A stretch of DNA of 64,000 nt, from positions 3,038,001 through 3,102,000 of the forward strand of contig NZ_CP009129.1 of assembly GCF_000785555.1 (NCBI RefSeq), given 5' to 3'. Of this stretch, positions 37,801-48,283 are shown piece after piece. The notes beneath the pieces were generated by a model, which was not told the DNA's origin, ran no database searches, and saw only the letters and a program-made list of their open reading frames with translations. The first letter of the stretch is position 1. Each line of letters begins with the position of its first letter. A program made the position numbers and the translations under genes. Source of the stretch: Planococcus sp. PAMC 21323. GTDB lineage: Bacteria; Bacillota; Bacilli; Bacillales_A; Planococcaceae.

Positions 37801-39015
37801 TTATAGAGCTGAATTGTCAACAAGCTTTAGTTTAAACTCCATCAACTCACCATCTCGGTAAGCTTTAACCGTCAGTTCATCACCGATTTTCTTTTCATTG
37901 TATAGATGCTTTCGCAACTGAATAATATCATCTATTGCAATCCCATCCATCTCGATAATCACATCAAACTGCTCCATACCTGCTTTAGCTGCAGCTGAGC
38001 CATCTATCACTGAATTAACGACAACACCCTTCATAAGGTCTTCAGGAAGGTTTAACGTATCTTGACGAGAAGCTTGAGGCACTTGAATCAGATCCATCAA
38101 GGTAACACCCATCGCTGGTCGAATCATCTCACCATTTTGTTCAATCGACTCGATCACCGGAATCGCGGAGTTAATGGGAATTGAAAACCCAATACCTTCT
38201 ACTTGTGAAGTCGCGATTTTCATCGAATTAATACCGATCAATTGCCCCGCTAAATTGACCAATGCTCCGCCACTATTCCCCGGATTGATCGCTGCGTCTG
38301 TCTGCAACACTTCTGCCTGCCAATCTTCTTGGCCATCGCCATTTAAATCCACTGGGACCGCTCGATCTTTACCAGAAACCACTCCTGTCGTCACTGAACC
38401 TGAAAAATCGAGACCTAATGGATTGCCGATTGCAATTACTGTTTCTCCTTGCTTTAACGCATCTGAATCCCCAAATTGAGCAACAGCTTGCACTTTAGCT
38501 CCATCCATTTCGAGTACAGCCAAATCCGTCCAAATATCGCTTCCTACTAGCTCGGCTTGAACTTTCGAACCGTCCGACAAGGTCACTTCAATACCGCTAG
38601 CTCCATCAATCACATGATGGTTGGTAACGACATAGGCCGTGCCATTTTCGTTTTTATAAATGACACCAGATCCTGTTCCAACAGCTTGCTCTTGTTGAGA
38701 CGATTGGGACCAAAAATCTCCATTTGCTTGCAAATTACTGACGCCTACAACGGCATCAGCCGCTATATCAACTGCTTTCGTAACATCTGTCGTAATATTA
38801 ACCGAGATCGTTTCAGAACCTGCCTTCGTCTCTTGCTCTTCAATTTGCGTAGTACTAGTCGCACTATCTGGTCTCATTTCTGGTAATGTATAAAACAATA
38901 CCCAAACCAGTAATGCACCTACTACAACTCCACCTAATCCTGCAGCAAACGCACCTAAACGACTAGGTCTTTGCCTACCGTTCGGAGTTTGATTGTAATA
39001 ACCCACCGCACTCAT
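37801..39015 (-). CDS. htrC: HtrA/DegP-like membrane-anchored serine protease (YycK/YyxA)
   Basis: A 404-residue protease. It has a cytoplasmic N-terminus, one TM helix (about 22-43), a trypsin-like domain with the triad H134 (TNHHVID), D164 (WTDLAVLE) and S248 (NPGNSGGAL), and one C-terminal PDZ domain (about 290-395). A loop DLNGDGQEDW at 223-232 has an EF-hand-like Asp pattern. It degrades or refolds damaged exported proteins at the outer membrane face. It is the last gene of the walRK-yycHIJ neighbourhood, as in Bacillus, separated from yycJ by a repeat and a terminator. Confidence 0.93.
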   Translation of the reverse strand: MSAVGYYNQTPNGRQRPSRLGAFAAGLGGVVVGALLVWVLFYTLPEMRPDSATSTTQIEEQETKAGSETISVNITTDVTKAVDIAADAVVGVSNLQANGDFWSQSSQQEQAVGTGSGVIYKNENGTAYVVTNHHVIDGASGIEVTLSDGSKVQAELVGSDIWTDLAVLEMDGAKVQAVAQFGDSDALKQGETVIAIGNPLGLDFSGSVTTGVVSGKDRAVPVDLNGDGQEDWQAEVLQTDAAINPGNSGGALVNLAGQLIGINSMKIATSQVEGIGFSIPINSAIPVIESIEQNGEMIRPAMGVTLMDLIQVPQASRQDTLNLPEDLMKGVVVNSVIDGSAAAKAGMEQFDVIIEMDGIAIDDIIQLRKHLYNEKKIGDELTVKAYRDGELMEFKLKLVDNSAL

Positions 39016-39170
39016 CCTTCCTCTTCTTCTTTATCTGTTTACCCCGCTTGAATCATTTATAAGACCTTTATCATTTTAGTTTAAAAATTTTGCGTGACCA
39101 AAGCAAGTCGGAAAAACTTTGTATATTTAACTTTCCTCTAGTATCAACAAAAAGAATAATTCAACACACT

Positions 39171-39302
39171 CAGAAGAAAGAGCGGAAGGCGGCGACTCCT
39201 AGGGGATCAGGACGAGCTGAAGACCCTGGACTGAGCAAAGCGAAGGAAGCGGCTGAAGCCGGCCCCCCTGGAAAGCGTCCGCCTGGAGCGCTTTCTTCTT
39301 TT
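39171..39302. repeat. GC-rich dispersed repeat, copy C
   Basis: A GC-rich block with inverted ends (AGAAGAAAG-AGCG at the left, GCGCTTTCTTCT at the right) and internal GGCGACTCCTAGGGG, GACGAGCTGAAGACCC. It shares GACGAG and AGCTGAAGACC with copy B. A plus-strand frame through it is just a by-product of its composition. Confidence 0.65.
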
Positions 39303-39312
39303 ATTACAAATA

Positions 39313-39357
39313 AAAAAGCCATCCAAAAGTCATTTTCATGACCTTTGAACAGCTTTT
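39313..39357 (-). terminator. yycJ terminator
   Basis: AAAAGTCAT/ATGACCTTT with outer AAAGC/GCTTTT arms, and a T-run on the minus strand. It ends the wal operon before htrA. Confidence 0.65.
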
Positions 39358-39360
39358 CTC

Positions 39361-40149
39361 TTACACAACGATTAATTTAGTCGGTATATTAGCATCCGTA
39401 TCAAACAGATTCACGTATTCACCTGTGATAATCCCTTTTGACTGCAAGGTTTGCTCGACACTCATACGCGCTAAATCCTTCATATTATTATCTTTACTCA
39501 AATGCGAAAGATAAATACGCGTCGGTTTTTCAGCAATCACTTCACTCATCGCTACTGCCGCATCTTCATTAGACACGTGACCCACATCACTCAAAATCCG
39601 GCGCTTGATCGACCATGGATAACGGCCCATCTGCAGCATTCCTACATCGTGATTACTTTCAAACACGTATGAATCAGACGCTTGAATAACACCTTTCATC
39701 CGGTCGCTCACATAGCCTGTATCTGTAATTAACGACAGCTTTCGGCCATTTGCATGAAACACATAAAACATTGGATCTGCTGCATCGTGTGACACCGCGA
39801 ACGATTCAATATCCATCGAACCAAAAGTCTTTACCGTGTCCATATCAAAATGAAAACGTTGCTCTACAGGAACCGCTCCGATTAACCCATCCATAGCAGT
39901 CCATGTTTTCGCATTGGCGTAAATCGGTACTTTATGTTTACGCGCGACAATACCCAAGCCTTTAATATGGTCGCTATGCTCATGCGTAACCAAAATGCCA
40001 TCTAAATCGCTCATTTTTTTACCGATTGCAGCAAACAATTCTTCCATCTTACGGCCACTAAGTCCCGCATCGACTAAAAAAGAATGCTCCCCGTTTTCGA
40101 TATATGTGGCATTGCCGCTTGAACCGCTGGCTAATACACTGAATTGCAT
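39361..40149 (-). CDS. walJ: Metallo-beta-lactamase-fold exonuclease YycJ/WalJ
   Basis: A 262-residue MBL-fold protein with the metal motif [10 protein letters not shown] near residue 56 and downstream His/Asp ligands ([21 protein letters not shown]). WalJ proteins are dinuclear-metal DNA exonucleases linked to the WalRK regulon and mismatch repair. RBS AAGGAG. It is the fifth gene of the wal operon, 14 bp after yycI. Confidence 0.93.
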   Translation of the reverse strand: MQFSVLASGSSGNATYIENGEHSFLVDAGLSGRKMEELFAAIGKKMSDLDGILVTHEHSDHIKGLGIVARKHKVPIYANAKTWTAMDGLIGAVPVEQRFHFDMDTVKTFGSMDIESFAVSHDAADPMFYVFHANGRKLSLITDTGYVSDRMKGVIQASDSYVFESNHDVGMLQMGRYPWSIKRRILSDVGHVSNEDAAVAMSEVIAEKPTRIYLSHLSKDNNMKDLARMSVEQTLQSKGIITGEYVNLFDTDANIPTKLIVV

Positions 40150-40162
40150 AGTGAAAATCTCC

Positions 40163-40972
40163 TTACTCTACTTCTTCTGGTGGTTTGTTCAATTCAATAA
40201 CTCCGTCTTTTACAGCATTCACAAAATAATCTTGGCGAGTACCATCTGAAAGTTCTGCTTGAACATGCCAAGTTGGGACAAACATTTGACGGTCTTTTGA
40301 TACTTGTACGTGTACTGAATACCCAAGCTCCGTGTTCACAATTTTAGAGCCGTATTCTAGCTTGTTTTTTTGGTAAAGCGTATGAATCGCAGTTACGGCT
40401 GTGACTAAGCTTTTCGGTTCTTCATTTTCGATAATATTGGTAAACATTGTTTGTTCATAACGAACAATATCCCCTTCTTTATCCCAATAAACCGTTACTT
40501 TTCCATCGTCACTAAAATAAAGAAGTTCGCCCGCCAGCTTTTGGAAATAAGTAGCTTTGTTTAACTCTTTATCAATTTCCCATAACTCATAAGAAGTGCC
40601 TTCATATACGTTTTGTTCCATAAAGGTATTCAACGCTTTCGCACTTCCTGGTTCTCCAACAGGTGCTAAGGCTTTTTCATAAGAAACTTGAAGTTTTTTA
40701 CCTTCTTGAATATTGACTTGAACGTTATCTTTGGGTGCCTCTTTTGCAGTAAAGATTTTCGTTTCTCCACGAATATAAGGCATTCCTTCAACGTTTTCAA
40801 GAAGGTTTGAATAGCTAATTTTATCAGCTTGTAACTTTTCATCTACTGAGGATTCTGAAAGAACTTCTACATTTTTCGCTTCTGTATAACGGTTTAGATA
40901 CAAGGAATACAAAAAAACATTTAAAATTGAAAAGACAATGATAAAAATGGTCTTGGTTTTATTCCAATCCAA
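40163..40972 (-). CDS. yycI: WalK regulator YycI
   Basis: A 269-residue protein with one N-terminal TM helix ([20 protein letters not shown]) and a large extracytoplasmic YycI domain. With YycH it controls the WalK kinase (negatively in B. subtilis). The start is TTG 40972 (MDWNKTKT) preceded by GGAGGG; it overlaps the end of yycH, indicating translational coupling. Confidence 0.93.
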   Translation of the reverse strand: MDWNKTKTIFIIVFSILNVFLYSLYLNRYTEAKNVEVLSESSVDEKLQADKISYSNLLENVEGMPYIRGETKIFTAKEAPKDNVQVNIQEGKKLQVSYEKALAPVGEPGSAKALNTFMEQNVYEGTSYELWEIDKELNKATYFQKLAGELLYFSDDGKVTVYWDKEGDIVRYEQTMFTNIIENEEPKSLVTAVTAIHTLYQKNKLEYGSKIVNTELGYSVHVQVSKDRQMFVPTWHVQAELSDGTRQDYFVNAVKDGVIELNKPPEEVE

Positions 40973-42293
40973 CTTCTCGCCCTCCTGTCAATTCAGATGG
41001 CAATTCCGTCCAAATACCATTTGTTTTAACGTACCAAGTCGGCTCAAATGTAATGATAAAATCATCTTCACTTCTCGTTAAGTGATAAGCAGGCGTGATA
41101 TCTGTGATATTGGATCGTTCTTCATCGTCTAATTTTCCAAGAGCTTTTAATACATTTTCACCTGAGTCCAACACGACTACTCTGTTTTCTGCTTCAGAAT
41201 CTAATTGATACGCAGGTCGAATATAGCTATAAACTTGTTCGATTCCGTCATCTATCCCCCACTTGATCTCTAAGGTGGTTGTTGTAGAGTTACTGAACAC
41301 CGGTAAATCAGCTACGTATAATTGATACTCGATTTGCTGATTGACAGAATTCATTCCTGTGTAGAAATACTGATCCGTCCACCCACCATGTGCATTAATG
41401 TAGTTAAGTGAATCGAATAGTAAATCTGAAGGAATGGCAGGGTCTCTTGTTTCTGCTTTTGGCTGGATATAACTTATGCTTTTTGCATTCGGATTTTCTC
41501 TCATTAATGCGCCCGATTCATCTGTATACTCTTGAGTTTTTAAATCCGCTGAGAATACTAATTCCGGACTATTTAACAAGGCGTCCGCAAAATTCGAAGT
41601 CGAAATGCCTTCTAATAGAAAACCGATGCTCGATTTTTCGATTCTATCTTTTTGAACGTAAATTGGTAAGGTTCCAATCGCTTCATCTGTTACATAAGTT
41701 TCAAAGTCTTTCGCTTGATCTACTATTTCTGTTTTAAATTGATATAGATCTTCTACTCGTAGATCTGCTTTATAGATTCTGCCAGACAAAGTATTAATAA
41801 AGTATAATGCGGGACGGTCATTAGCTGGCGCATCCCACTCAACAATTAACCGATCAAATGAAGATTCTGGAATTGTTGTATCAATAATATTATTAATTGA
41901 ACCAAAGACAGGCAATGGCACTAATCCAGGATAATAAACAAGCGCTCTATTTGAGCTATGCATATAAGACTTGATCGTTGCAGGTGTAGCTTCATCCTGC
42001 ACCATTCTAATGTTGCTAATTTGCCAATTCTTCACAGATTCAATTAACAAACCAATATTATTTTGATCGCTTGTACCTGTCACATCTTCGGTGTGATGAA
42101 ATAATAGTTTTACAGGTCGAACGATTTCTTCTGTGTTTTTAGGTTTTGAAATTGGTGCATCGACCGTAGTCGTTGGTTCAATAATTTCATGAGTAGGAGT
42201 GAAAGTCCAAATCGTGAAGGTTAATGCAAGACTGAGTAGGATGAGTAAAAACAAAGCAATTGACTTAATATGTTCTACATACTTCAATCCCAC
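40959..42293 (-). CDS. yycH: WalK regulator YycH
   Basis: A 444-residue protein with one TM helix (about 10-32) and an extracytoplasmic YycH domain. It forms a membrane complex with YycI and WalK. It overlaps walK at its start: GTG 42293 and TTG 42287 are both possible, and TTG has the better spacing from GGGGGT. It overlaps yycI at its end. Confidence 0.92.
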   Translation of the reverse strand: MGLKYVEHIKSIALFLLILLSLALTFTIWTFTPTHEIIEPTTTVDAPISKPKNTEEIVRPVKLLFHHTEDVTGTSDQNNIGLLIESVKNWQISNIRMVQDEATPATIKSYMHSSNRALVYYPGLVPLPVFGSINNIIDTTIPESSFDRLIVEWDAPANDRPALYFINTLSGRIYKADLRVEDLYQFKTEIVDQAKDFETYVTDEAIGTLPIYVQKDRIEKSSIGFLLEGISTSNFADALLNSPELVFSADLKTQEYTDESGALMRENPNAKSISYIQPKAETRDPAIPSDLLFDSLNYINAHGGWTDQYFYTGMNSVNQQIEYQLYVADLPVFSNSTTTTLEIKWGIDDGIEQVYSYIRPAYQLDSEAENRVVVLDSGENVLKALGKLDDEERSNITDITPAYHLTRSEDDFIITFEPTWYVKTNGIWTELPSELTGGREVGLE

Positions 42294-44110
42294 TCACCCC
42301 CGTCGTCTTCTTCGAATGGCAGTGTAAAGAAAATACTTGTTCCTTTACCCAACTTACTCTCAGCCCAAATAACGCCTCCATGAGCATTGATCATTTCTTT
42401 GGAAATAGCTAAGCCTAGTCCCGTACCGCCCATTTCACGTGATCTTGCACGATCTACGCGATAAAAACGATCAAAAATTCGATCAACATTTTCTTTTGGA
42501 ATTCCCATTCCTTCATCACTAATCTGAATCAGTAGGAAACCTTCTTCTACTGTCATATTAAAGCGAACTTTTCCGCCTTCTGGAGAATACTTCAATGCAT
42601 TCGAAATAATATTATCAATTACTTGAGTCAATTTATCCGGATCAATTTCCACAAAATACTGTTCTTTAGGCAATTGACGTTTAAAATTCACTTTATGCGA
42701 CTTCGACATCTCAAAACGATCAATGATGCGATTGAAAAAGACGTTAAATTCGACCATTTCTTTACTCAATTCGGTTTCACTCGAATCCATTTTTGATAAT
42801 TTCAGTAAATCATTTACCAGTCGAATCATTCGTTCTGTTTCCGTTTGCGTTACATTTAAAAAGTTTGGCGCTAAGTCTGGATCTTGCCATGCCCCATCAG
42901 CTAAAGCCTCTAAATAACTGCGCATCGTTGTCAAAGGTGTCCGCAATTCATGTGATACGTTGGCAACAAACTCACGACGTTCAATATCAATTTTCTCTTG
43001 CTCCGTATTGTCATGCAATACCGCAATTAATCCATTAACAAATCCCGTTTCTTTTTGGATCACAGAAAAAGTTGTTCGTAATAATGTGCTTTGTTCATAC
43101 GAACTCAAATCTAGCGTGACAGAATCTTTCATATCAATCAAATCTTCGAAAGTATATTCTTCTTCAAGACCTAATACGCTTGTCACTGGTCGATTAATAA
43201 CCGTTTCACGTGAAACATTAAGCAATTGAAGCGCAGGGTCATTAATCAAGATAATGCGTCCTCGTCTATCAGTTGATAATACTCCATCTGTCATATTAGA
43301 AAGAACAGATGCCAATTTACGGCGTTCACTTTCTGTCGATTGTTGAGATTCCTGTAATCGATTTGTTAAATGGTTAAAGGCTCGAGCCAGCTGACCAATT
43401 TCATCGTCACTATAAACCCTTACCTTGCGTGAAAAGTTTCCTTTCGCCATTGCTTGTGCTTGTCTTCGCATATCGGCAATCGGACGTGAAATGGTTTGAG
43501 CAACCAAAATCCCTAAAATCGCAGTAATAACCAAGGAAATGGTCGTACCTACGGCAAGGATCGAGTTGATATCATCCATTTGGTCATATACATTTTCAAT
43601 TTCAGCTTCTACATATAAAGTTCCGAGCAAGGTGCCACCTGTTGCAACAATTGGCAAGGTACGCACCCAAATTCGCTCTTCACTTTCTTTATCGACATAA
43701 GTTTGTTCTAAATCGATTTCTCCAATGATAGATTGCCGAACTAAATCATTAGTTGAGCGTTGCCCAACTAATATTTGATTTTCGATAACAGACGATGCAA
43801 GAATGCTGTACCGCGTATCCACTACCCGTATTTCATTAATATCATCTGACTGAAAACCATATAATACGGTCCGCAATGTTTGCTCTAGTGTTGAATTTTC
43901 ATCTGTACGTTCTTTGATCATTTCTTCACGTACACTAAATTCGATGATTTCCATACGGTCTTCGATGGAACTTATAAAGTTCCCTTTCAATGTTTCTTCA
44001 AGCTGCTGAGCGAAATACAACCCAATAATCTGCATAGCCAGCAAAATCAACAAAATATAAATTAGCACAAATTTCACATGTATCGACTTTAAAAAATTTA
44101 CTTTTGACAT
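42284..44110 (-). CDS. walK: Essential cell-wall sensor histidine kinase WalK (YycG)
   Basis: A 608-residue kinase: TM1 (about 13-32), extracytoplasmic PAS-like sensor (35-180), TM2 (about 183-205), HAMP (205-257), cytoplasmic PAS (about 262-370), HisKA with phospho-acceptor H387 (FVANVSHELRTP) and HATPase (DKLTQVIDNIISNALKYS, DEGMGIPKE, GGTGLGLAISKE). It phosphorylates WalR to control autolysin and peptidoglycan genes. AGGAG lies in the last codons of walR. A near-perfect parS (43202-43217) is embedded in its PAS-coding part. Confidence 0.97.
   Translation of the reverse strand: MSKVNFLKSIHVKFVLIYILLILLAMQIIGLYFAQQLEETLKGNFISSIEDRMEIIEFSVREEMIKERTDENSTLEQTLRTVLYGFQSDDINEIRVVDTRYSILASSVIENQILVGQRSTNDLVRQSIIGEIDLEQTYVDKESEERIWVRTLPIVATGGTLLGTLYVEAEIENVYDQMDDINSILAVGTTISLVITAILGILVAQTISRPIADMRRQAQAMAKGNFSRKVRVYSDDEIGQLARAFNHLTNRLQESQQSTESERRKLASVLSNMTDGVLSTDRRGRIILINDPALQLLNVSRETVINRPVTSVLGLEEEYTFEDLIDMKDSVTLDLSSYEQSTLLRTTFSVIQKETGFVNGLIAVLHDNTEQEKIDIERREFVANVSHELRTPLTTMRSYLEALADGAWQDPDLAPNFLNVTQTETERMIRLVNDLLKLSKMDSSETELSKEMVEFNVFFNRIIDRFEMSKSHKVNFKRQLPKEQYFVEIDPDKLTQVIDNIISNALKYSPEGGKVRFNMTVEEGFLLIQISDEGMGIPKENVDRIFDRFYRVDRARSREMGGTGLGLAISKEMINAHGGVIWAESKLGKGTSIFFTLPFEEDDGGEWD
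43202..43217. promoter_or_regulatory. parS-like site inside walK
   Basis: CGTTTCACGTGAAACA differs from the parS consensus TGTTNCACGTGAAACA only at the first base. It probably binds ParB and Noc-independent spreading could start here; binding is inferred. Confidence 0.75.
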
Positions 44111-44114
44111 TTAA

Positions 44115-44822
44115 CTACTCCTGTTCAGGATTTCGCAAATAATACCCTACACCGCGACGTGTCACAATCCATGCAGGATGACTTGGGTTATCTTCGATTT
44201 TTTCACGCAAACGTCGCACTGTAACATCGACTGTACGAACATCCCCAAAATAATCATAGCCCCATACCGTTTGCAATAAATGCTCGCGGGTCATGACCTG
44301 TCCAATATGCTTGCCAAGATAGTGAAGCAATTCAAATTCACGGTGAGTCAATTCGATTGTTTCTTCACGTTTTAAAACAAGGTAAGCATCCGGTTGAATC
44401 GTTAAAACACCTACTTGAATATCATTAGAATTTTGTCCTTCTTCTTCAGCAGGCGCTACATTTTGTCGTCGCAAATTGGCCTTCACCCGTGCGATTAATT
44501 CGCGCGTTGAAAATGGCTTTGTGACATAGTCATCAGCCCCTAATTCTAGGCCTAAAACTTTATCAATTTCAGAGTCTTTTGCCGTTAACATAATAATTGG
44601 GAAATCGAATTTTTTGCGGATTTCACGACAAACTTCCATCCCGTCACGGTTCGGCAACATAATATCCAATAGCATTAAATCAGGCTGGATTTCTCCTGCA
44701 ATTTTAATCGCCTCATCCCCGTCATATGCGCAAACTACATTAAAGCCTTCTTTTTTTAAGTTAAATTGCAAAATATCCGCAATCGGTTTCTCATCGTCTA
44801 CAACTAAAATTGTTTTACTCAT
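44115..44822 (-). CDS. walR: Essential response regulator WalR (YycF)
   Basis: A 235-residue OmpR-family regulator: receiver domain with phospho-acceptor D53 ([12 protein letters not shown]), Thr/Lys switch residues ([20 protein letters not shown]) and a winged-helix DNA-binding domain ([45 protein letters not shown]). The second of two adjacent ATGs (44822) has ideal spacing from AGGGGAG and gives the same length as B. subtilis WalR. It is first in the walRK-yycHIJ operon. Confidence 0.97.
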   Translation of the reverse strand: MSKTILVVDDEKPIADILQFNLKKEGFNVVCAYDGDEAIKIAGEIQPDLMLLDIMLPNRDGMEVCREIRKKFDFPIIMLTAKDSEIDKVLGLELGADDYVTKPFSTRELIARVKANLRRQNVAPAEEEGQNSNDIQVGVLTIQPDAYLVLKREETIELTHREFELLHYLGKHIGQVMTREHLLQTVWGYDYFGDVRTVDVTVRRLREKIEDNPSHPAWIVTRRGVGYYLRNPEQE

Positions 44823-44987
44823 CATTTTTCTCCCCTTTTTCTTCCCATCTATACCCTTTTTGCTTATCATTGTTCGTTCTTTACTACCCTATACTTTATC
44901 ATTGTTCAAGGCTTTTCGCACCTATCAGTGGCTACGTGTCGCTTTGCCAAAGGAGCTCAAAACCTAATCTTAATCTACAAAAGTAAA

Positions 44988-45013
44988 AAGCAGCCGCCCA
45001 TAGGCGACTGCTT
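44988..45013 (-). terminator. purA terminator
   Basis: AAGCAGCCGCC pairs with GGCGACTGCTT around CATA, followed by TTTTTACTTTT on the minus strand. Confidence 0.8.
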
Positions 45014-45046
45014 GATCTCGTATCATAAGCTATCATAATGTAAAAA

Positions 45047-46333
45047 CTATCTCCAAACACTTGTAACGATGTTTGTTTGGTTGCGGTCAGGACCGACAGA
45101 GAAAATTGAAATTTGTACGCCCGTCAATTGTGCAATACGCTCTAAGTAATGACGTGCAGTTTCTGGCAACTCATCTAATGATTTGCAGTTTGTTACGTCT
45201 TCAGACCAGCCTGGAAGCTCTTCATAAACAGGCTCGCACTCATCTAACATACGCAAGTTTGCAGGGTATTCTGTGATCAATTCACCTTTGTAACGGTAAG
45301 CTGTACAAATCTTAACTGTTTCAAGACCTGTTAATACATCAATCGAGTTAACCGTTAAATCTGTTAAACCACTTACACGTCTTGCATGACGAACAACGAC
45401 GCTGTCAAACCAGCCGATGCGGCGTGGACGTCCTGTAGTTGTCCCATATTCTTTCCCAACTTCACGGATTTGTTGACCTACTTCATCAAACAATTCTGTT
45501 GGGAATGGTCCATCACCTACACGTGACGTGTACGCTTTACATACTCCGATAACGTGTTGAATTGTCGTTGGGCCAACTCCAGCACCAATTGTTACTCCGC
45601 CCGCTACTGGGTTAGAAGATGTAACAAAAGGATATGTTCCTTGGTCGATATCAAGCATTACGCCTTGAGCGCCTTCAAACAATACGCGACGTCCATCATC
45701 AATTGCATCATTTAATACTTTTGATGTATCTGTTACATATTTAGCGATTTCTTGACCATATGCATAATATTCTTCCATAATTTCTTCTACAGTAAATCCT
45801 TCTGTTTCATAAAACTTCTCGAACAGACGGTTTTTCTCGATTAAGTTCATGCGCAGTTTTTCTTCGAACACAACATGGTCCAATAAATCCGCCATACGAA
45901 TTCCGACACGTGCTGCTTTGTCCATATAAGCAGGTCCGATGCCTTTACCTGTTGTTCCAATTTTGTTTGCTCCGCGTCGTGCTTCTTCTACTTCATCTTG
46001 TTTAATATGGTACGGCAATAAAACATGTGCGCGGTTTGAAATGCGCAAGTTTTCAGTTGTGACGCCACGCTCATGAAGACCTTTTAACTCTTTAACAAGC
46101 GCTTTTGGATCGACAACCATTCCGTTTCCGATTACTGATGTTTTATCTTTATAAAAAATTCCTGAAGGAATCAAATGTAATTTATACGTTTCTCCACCGA
46201 AAATGATGGTGTGTCCAGCGTTATTACCGCCTTGGTAACGTGCAATTACTTCTGCATGTTCTGATAGAAAATCAGTGATTTTCCCTTTTCCTTCGTCTCC
46301 CCATTGCGTTCCTACTACTACGACTGACGTCAT
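45047..46333 (-). CDS. purA: Adenylosuccinate synthetase
   Basis: A 428-residue enzyme that makes adenylosuccinate from IMP, aspartate and GTP in AMP synthesis. The GTP/IMP loop is [12 protein letters not shown] at 7-18, and the [11 protein letters not shown] segment and the N-terminal histidine (NNAGHTI) are present. GGAGG lies 9 nt before ATG. It stands alone between terminators, between dnaC-type helicase and walR, as in Bacillus. Confidence 0.97.
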   Translation of the reverse strand: MTSVVVVGTQWGDEGKGKITDFLSEHAEVIARYQGGNNAGHTIIFGGETYKLHLIPSGIFYKDKTSVIGNGMVVDPKALVKELKGLHERGVTTENLRISNRAHVLLPYHIKQDEVEEARRGANKIGTTGKGIGPAYMDKAARVGIRMADLLDHVVFEEKLRMNLIEKNRLFEKFYETEGFTVEEIMEEYYAYGQEIAKYVTDTSKVLNDAIDDGRRVLFEGAQGVMLDIDQGTYPFVTSSNPVAGGVTIGAGVGPTTIQHVIGVCKAYTSRVGDGPFPTELFDEVGQQIREVGKEYGTTTGRPRRIGWFDSVVVRHARRVSGLTDLTVNSIDVLTGLETVKICTAYRYKGELITEYPANLRMLDECEPVYEELPGWSEDVTNCKSLDELPETARHYLERIAQLTGVQISIFSVGPDRNQTNIVTSVWR

Positions 46334-46424
46334 AATTCCGCACCTCCGTTAGGCATATGCCCTATCTCAAACAGCTTTTATTATACCAAGCAAAACAAAT
46401 ACCGTCAATACAAAACAGAAGAAA

Positions 46425-46465
46425 ACACGAACATATAAATGTGTTACCACATTTAATGTTCGTGT
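46425..46465 (-). terminator. Terminator of the replicative helicase gene
   Basis: ACACGAACAT and ATGTTCGTGT with inner ATGTG/CACAT. The hairpin follows the stop codon directly and ends in TTTT on the minus strand. Confidence 0.85.
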
Positions 46466-47821
46466 TTAAAAATCTCCGCCCGATTCATGTTGACTCCAAT
46501 CGATGGTTACGAATTTATTATATTCTTTCACAAACGCTAGTTTAACAGTACCTGTTGGACCGTTACGTTGCTTCGCGATGATAATTTCAATCATATTTTG
46601 ATCTTCTGTTTCTTTGTCGTAATAATCCTCACGATACAAGAATGACACAATATCGGCATCTTGCTCAATACTTCCAGATTCACGTAAATCCGACATCATT
46701 GGTCGTTTATCTTGTCGCTGCTCTACTCCACGAGACAACTGAGACAAGGCGATAACGGGTACTTCAAGTTCACGAGCCAAACCTTTTAATGAACGGGAAA
46801 TGTCCGAAACTTCTTGTTGACGGTTTTCGCCGGATTTTCCGGGTCCCTGGATCAATTGAAGATAATCAATCATGATCATGCCGAGTCCGTACTCTTGTTT
46901 CAAACGACGACATTTTGCACGAATGTCATTTACCCGAATACCTGGCGTATCATCGATAAAGATTCCGGCATTGGATAAACTCCCCATCGCCATCGTCAAC
47001 TTGCGCCAATCTTCATTTTGAAGTGCACCTGTACGAAGCACTTGTGCATCAATATTACCTTCTGCACAAAGCATACGCATGACGAGCTGTTCCGCACCCA
47101 TCTCCAAACTAAAGATGGCGACATTTTCGTCTGTTTTCGTCGCTACGTTTTGTGCGACGTTCAAAGCGAAAGCGGTCTTACCAACAGAAGGCCGTGCAGC
47201 TACGATAATCAAGTCGTTTCGTTGAAACCCTGCTGTGACCTTATCAAGGTCTCGGAAGCCTGTAGGAATACCTGTGACGTCTCCTTTACGGGTATGCAAC
47301 AATTCGATATTGTCATAGGTCTTGACCAGAACATCTTTGATGTGGGTAAAGTCACCGGCCTTTTTCCGGCTTGATACTTCCATCATTTTCTTTTCTGCTT
47401 CAGAAAGCAAGGCTTCTACTTCATCTTCACGTGTAAAGCCGTCTTCTACAATCGTTGTCGCTACACGGATTAATCGACGAAGCAAGGCTTTTTCTTCAAC
47501 AATATGTGCATAATGCGCAACGTTAGCAGCTGTTGGTACAGCATTAGCAATTTCCGTTAAATAAGATAAACCGCCGACATCTTCTAATTCTTTTTTGACA
47601 GAAAGCTCTTCTGTCACAGTCACAACATCAATCGCTTTTCCTTGATCTGATAAATTCAGCATCGTCTGGAAAATCTTTTGATGGGCAATGCGGTAAAAAT
47701 CTTCCGCCATGACGATTTCAGCAACCGTAATCAGGGACGGTGGTTCTAAAAAGATGGCACCAATCACCGATTGCTCGGCTTCATGGTTGTGCGGGGGGAC
47801 ACGATCTATCATTTCGTTCAT
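46466..47821 (-). CDS. dnaC: Replicative DNA helicase (DnaB family; dnaC in Bacillus)
   Basis: A 451-residue hexameric helicase. The N-terminal DnaB domain (PPHNHEAEQSVIGAIF) is followed by a RecA-like domain with Walker A (ARPSVGKTAFALN), Walker B (GMIMIDYLQLI) and the arginine-finger region (QRNGPTG). It unwinds DNA at the fork. It is the last gene of the yybS-gdpP-rplI-dnaC run, 12 bp after rplI. Confidence 0.96.
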   Translation of the reverse strand: MNEMIDRVPPHNHEAEQSVIGAIFLEPPSLITVAEIVMAEDFYRIAHQKIFQTMLNLSDQGKAIDVVTVTEELSVKKELEDVGGLSYLTEIANAVPTAANVAHYAHIVEEKALLRRLIRVATTIVEDGFTREDEVEALLSEAEKKMMEVSSRKKAGDFTHIKDVLVKTYDNIELLHTRKGDVTGIPTGFRDLDKVTAGFQRNDLIIVAARPSVGKTAFALNVAQNVATKTDENVAIFSLEMGAEQLVMRMLCAEGNIDAQVLRTGALQNEDWRKLTMAMGSLSNAGIFIDDTPGIRVNDIRAKCRRLKQEYGLGMIMIDYLQLIQGPGKSGENRQQEVSDISRSLKGLARELEVPVIALSQLSRGVEQRQDKRPMMSDLRESGSIEQDADIVSFLYREDYYDKETEDQNMIEIIIAKQRNGPTGTVKLAFVKEYNKFVTIDWSQHESGGDF

Positions 47822-47833
47822 CGGTGTCTCACC

Positions 47834-48283
47834 TTACGCTTCTTCAGTAACATGAACTCGAAGTGTAGCAGTTACATCCTGATGCAATTTCACAGGAATA
47901 TTCGTATAGCCAAGCGCACGGATAGCATCATCTAACTCCATTTTACGTTTGTCTAATTTGATGCCATTTTTCTTCTCAAGAGCTGTCGCTACTTGTTTTG
48001 TTGTTATTGATCCGAAAATACGTCCGCCTTCACCCGATTTAGCGGTCAATTCGATTGTTAAGCTTTCTAGTGTTTCTTTCAATTGTTCCGCTTCTTGACG
48101 CTCTAAGTCAGCTTCTTTTTGCTCTTTTTTCTTTTGTCCGTCCAACTTACTAATTGTTGCTTGGTTAGCTTCAATCGCCCAATTGTTTTTCAGTAGGAAG
48201 TTATGTGCGTAACCATCTGCTACGTTTTTAATTTCACCTTTTTTGCCTTTGCCTTTTACGTCTTTTAAGAATATTACTTTCAT
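47834..48283 (-). CDS. rplI: 50S ribosomal protein L9
   Basis: A 149-residue L9: N-terminal domain [31 protein letters not shown], long linker helix and C-terminal domain. Its ATG overlaps the gdpP stop (ATGA), so it is translationally coupled to the c-di-AMP phosphodiesterase. Confidence 0.97.
   Translation of the reverse strand: MKVIFLKDVKGKGKKGEIKNVADGYAHNFLLKNNWAIEANQATISKLDGQKKKEQKEADLERQEAEQLKETLESLTIELTAKSGEGGRIFGSITTKQVATALEKKNGIKLDKRKMELDDAIRALGYTNIPVKLHQDVTATLRVHVTEEA

Noticed and set aside
39090-39341. Plus-strand frame of about 80 codons near htrA
   Set aside because: It runs through the GC-rich dispersed repeat, has no RBS and no protein-like composition.
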